Positions 24,054 to 25,584 of a stretch of 25,584 bases of DNA are shown one piece after another (positions within the stretch are counted from its first letter, which is position 1; every line of letters begins with the position of its first letter). A program made the position numbers and the translations under genes. The notes beneath the pieces are model-generated. The model ran no database searches, was not told the origin of the DNA, and saw nothing but the letters and a program-made list of their open reading frames with translations. The stretch is taken from assembly GCA_964426355.1 (NCBI GenBank), contig CAYRRA010000037.1, positions 1-25,584 of the forward strand. Direction: 5' to 3'. The stretch is from JAJFTV01 sp964426355 (GTDB taxonomy: Bacteria > Chloroflexota > Anaerolineae > Anaerolineales > Anaerolineaceae).

Positions 24054-25584
24054 CTATCTTTGAACAGGGCGCCAGGCAGGATCGAAATCAAAGCCAGGAT
24101 CAGTAGTCAGGCGAGTGATATTTTCTCCGGTATTTGTCATCATAAAGATGTCATGATTTCTTCCATCGGGCCAAGACTCGAAGATGATCCAACCTCCATC
24201 TGGAGAATATGAGGCTTTCGCCACAGGTGTAAAATTGGAAGAATAAACAGGCGGGATACGGTTTTCGATTCCAGTTCCGTAATTCACCTCTTCCATGCTT
24301 ATGAGGAATGGGATTGCTGGGGATTGCGTTAACCGTGAAAAGATGATGGTCTTTCCATCAGGTGACCAGTTGGGCCAGTAGTCCTCGACATTTCCATTGG
24401 AACTGAATTGATATTGGGTGAACCCATTTACTGAAAGAATGAAAATATGGTTGAAGACATTCTTCCGCCCCACAGCAAGCTGAGTTCCATCCGGGTTCCA
24501 TGCAGGGTGGATATCAGGAAAACGCGTGTCTGAAATCTCGTGTAAAGATTCATCGGTGAAATTGTATACAAAAACATGCGCAGTACCCACGCGCAGCGAT
24601 GTGAAAGCTATCCTGGTGCCATCTGGTGACCAGGCTGGGTCGAAATCGCCTTCCTCTGAACTGACTGGCAACAGGCTGATTTCTCTGTCTGCCATATTGC
24701 GGATGTAGATTTTCGTACCCACATACAATTCATTGTTCTTTTCCTGGCAAGGCGAAATGAAGGCTAATTTACTTCCGTCAGGAGACCAGCTTGGTTGACA
24801 TGCACCAAGAAGCATATTGGTCAATTGCTCCTGTCCAGTCCCATCAGTGCGCATCATCCAAATTTGCATCACACCGGTGCGGTTCGTTGTGAAAGCAAAC
24901 TCTCCGGTACCTCCTCCTATAGGGGTGCCGGACAGAGTAGGCGAAGAGGTGGGTGTTGGCATGGTTGTTTGTGTTGGCTCAGGTGTGATGCTCGGTGTCG
25001 AGGTTGCTTGTTCTGTTGCGGATGGGAGGGGTGGCTGCTGGGTGCTTTCGGTGTCTTGAGGTGTCAAGAGAGTTGCATCCGGTGAAAGTGTAGTACTTTG
25101 GGTCTCTTGCGTCACCGTTGGTGAAGCAAAAAAAGCCAATATCGTCGCTGGCAGGTTGGGTTTCAGAATGAAAGATGCTGCGAGTAAGCCTGTCAGAAGG
25201 ATACCAACGAACAGCGGAAGAAGTTTTCGTTGTTTCTTATTGGCTGGTTTACTGGGTTTATTAAAGGGTGTTTCCACCGGAGTTTTTTCCGAAGGGGTTT
25301 CTTCTTGAGGAATGTCATTTGGCTGAACGGCTATGGTCTCTTCGGGTGGTGGGGGGATTATTAGCTCTTCATAAAAAAGTTTAGAAAATTCGCTTGCGTT
25401 GATGAGTGCTTTTTTAAATTCGATTGCTGTTTGATAGCGGTTTTCGGGGTCTACTTCAAGTGATTTTTCAATCACTGCAGCAATTTTCCGATCAATAGAG
25501 GGTTGGATTTGGCGTATTGGAGTTAATTTAGTCTTTCCGGTAGCCCGGTCCAACCCATCTTCGGGAATAATGCCTGTCAATGCT
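24054..25584 (-). CDS. Tandem paralogous transmembrane Ser/Thr kinase with PD40 propeller (5' end cut by window edge)
   Basis: Only the C-terminal part of the kinase domain is inside the window. The frame stays open to the right edge: the residues just inside it read ALTGIIPEDGL, matching ALTGVIPANGL in the paralogue, so the true start lies beyond 25584. The final kinase helix (AAVIEKSLEVDPENRYQTA) is followed by a charged, proline-rich juxtamembrane stretch, a membrane helix (PLFVGILLTGLLAASFIL), a Thr/Pro/Ser-rich linker and six PD40 motifs (PSWSPDGSKLAF, PAWSPDGTRIAF, PAWNPDGTQLAV, PNWSPDGKTIIF, ASYSPDGGWIIF) ending in FDPAWRP. The architecture equals that of the downstream kinase, so the pair arose by tandem duplication and is probably one transcript. 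Ligand and targets are unknown. Confidence 0.88.
   Translation of the reverse strand, partial: ALTGIIPEDGLDRATGKTKLTPIRQIQPSIDRKIAAVIEKSLEVDPENRYQTAIEFKKALINASEFSKLFYEELIIPPPPEETIAVQPNDIPQEETPSEKTPVETPFNKPSKPANKKQRKLLPLFVGILLTGLLAASFILKPNLPATILAFFASPTVTQETQSTTLSPDATLLTPQDTESTQQPPLPSATEQATSTPSITPEPTQTTMPTPTSSPTLSGTPIGGGTGEFAFTTNRTGVMQIWMMRTDGTGQEQLTNMLLGACQPSWSPDGSKLAFISPCQEKNNELYVGTKIYIRNMADREISLLPVSSEEGDFDPAWSPDGTRIAFTSLRVGTAHVFVYNFTDESLHEISDTRFPDIHPAWNPDGTQLAVGRKNVFNHIFILSVNGFTQYQFSSNGNVEDYWPNWSPDGKTIIFSRLTQSPAIPFLISMEEVNYGTGIENRIPPVYSSNFTPVAKASYSPDGGWIIFESWPDGRNHDIFMMTNTGENITRLTTDPGFDFDPAWRPVQR

Noticed and set aside
24035..24091. Upstream TTG start for the first kinase
   Set aside because: It overlaps the upstream kinase gene by 38 bp and adds an unconserved tail, while the ATG at 24034 has a GAGG site and begins at the normal distance from the kinase fold.

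Overview
The window reads as a chromosomal segment of a moderate-GC bacterium, most likely an anaerobic member of Chloroflexota (class Anaerolineae). This assignment is an inference. It rests on the gene mix: receptor Ser/Thr kinases ending in TolB-like propellers, a GntR/PBP-like one-component regulator, a long fused formiminotransferase-cyclodeaminase, and an AcnX/UbiD pair. There is no rRNA or 16S marker to confirm it. I see no tRNA, rRNA, CRISPR array, insertion sequence or phage gene. Coding density is high, and genes fall into short co-directional groups separated by divergent promoter gaps or very tight convergent junctions.

Layout. (1) 209-5497, minus strand: a PH-domain membrane protein and a coupled small DUF4177-like protein, then an Fe-S/FAD oxidoreductase of the GltA (glutamate synthase small-subunit) family, a UbiD-family decarboxylase, and the large and small subunits of an aconitase-X enzyme. 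The last three match the dehydratase and decarboxylase of the archaeal-type (modified) mevalonate pathway. (2) 5689-6462, plus: exonuclease III. (3) 6475-10793, minus: formiminotransferase-cyclodeaminase, an M23 lipoprotein, dCTP deaminase and a GntR/PBP-like regulator, tightly packed. (4) 11000-12524: a SRAP-type abasic-site protein convergent with an alpha/beta hydrolase. (5) 12806-15111, plus: an M19 dipeptidase, an M55 D-aminopeptidase and a RidA-family deaminase, which form a coherent peptide or D-amino-acid salvage operon. (6) 15399-21807, plus: a five-gene surface-glycan operon with a membrane GT2, a polyprenyl glycosylphosphotransferase, a PglF/CapD-type UDP-HexNAc 4,6-dehydratase and two overlapping tandem FemAB-type aminoacyltransferases. 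(7) 21914-25584, minus: two tandem paralogous transmembrane Ser/Thr kinases, each with an extracytoplasmic six-motif PD40/TolB-like propeller. The upstream one is cut by the right edge.

The most noteworthy items are the probable archaeal-type mevalonate genes in a bacterium with an attached NAD(P)H oxidoreductase, the pairing of a short glycan-initiation operon with two FemAB paralogues, and the duplicated kinase-propeller receptors that share a cysteine pair. The glycan operon and kinases face each other across about 100 bp, so they are neighbours but not co-transcribed.
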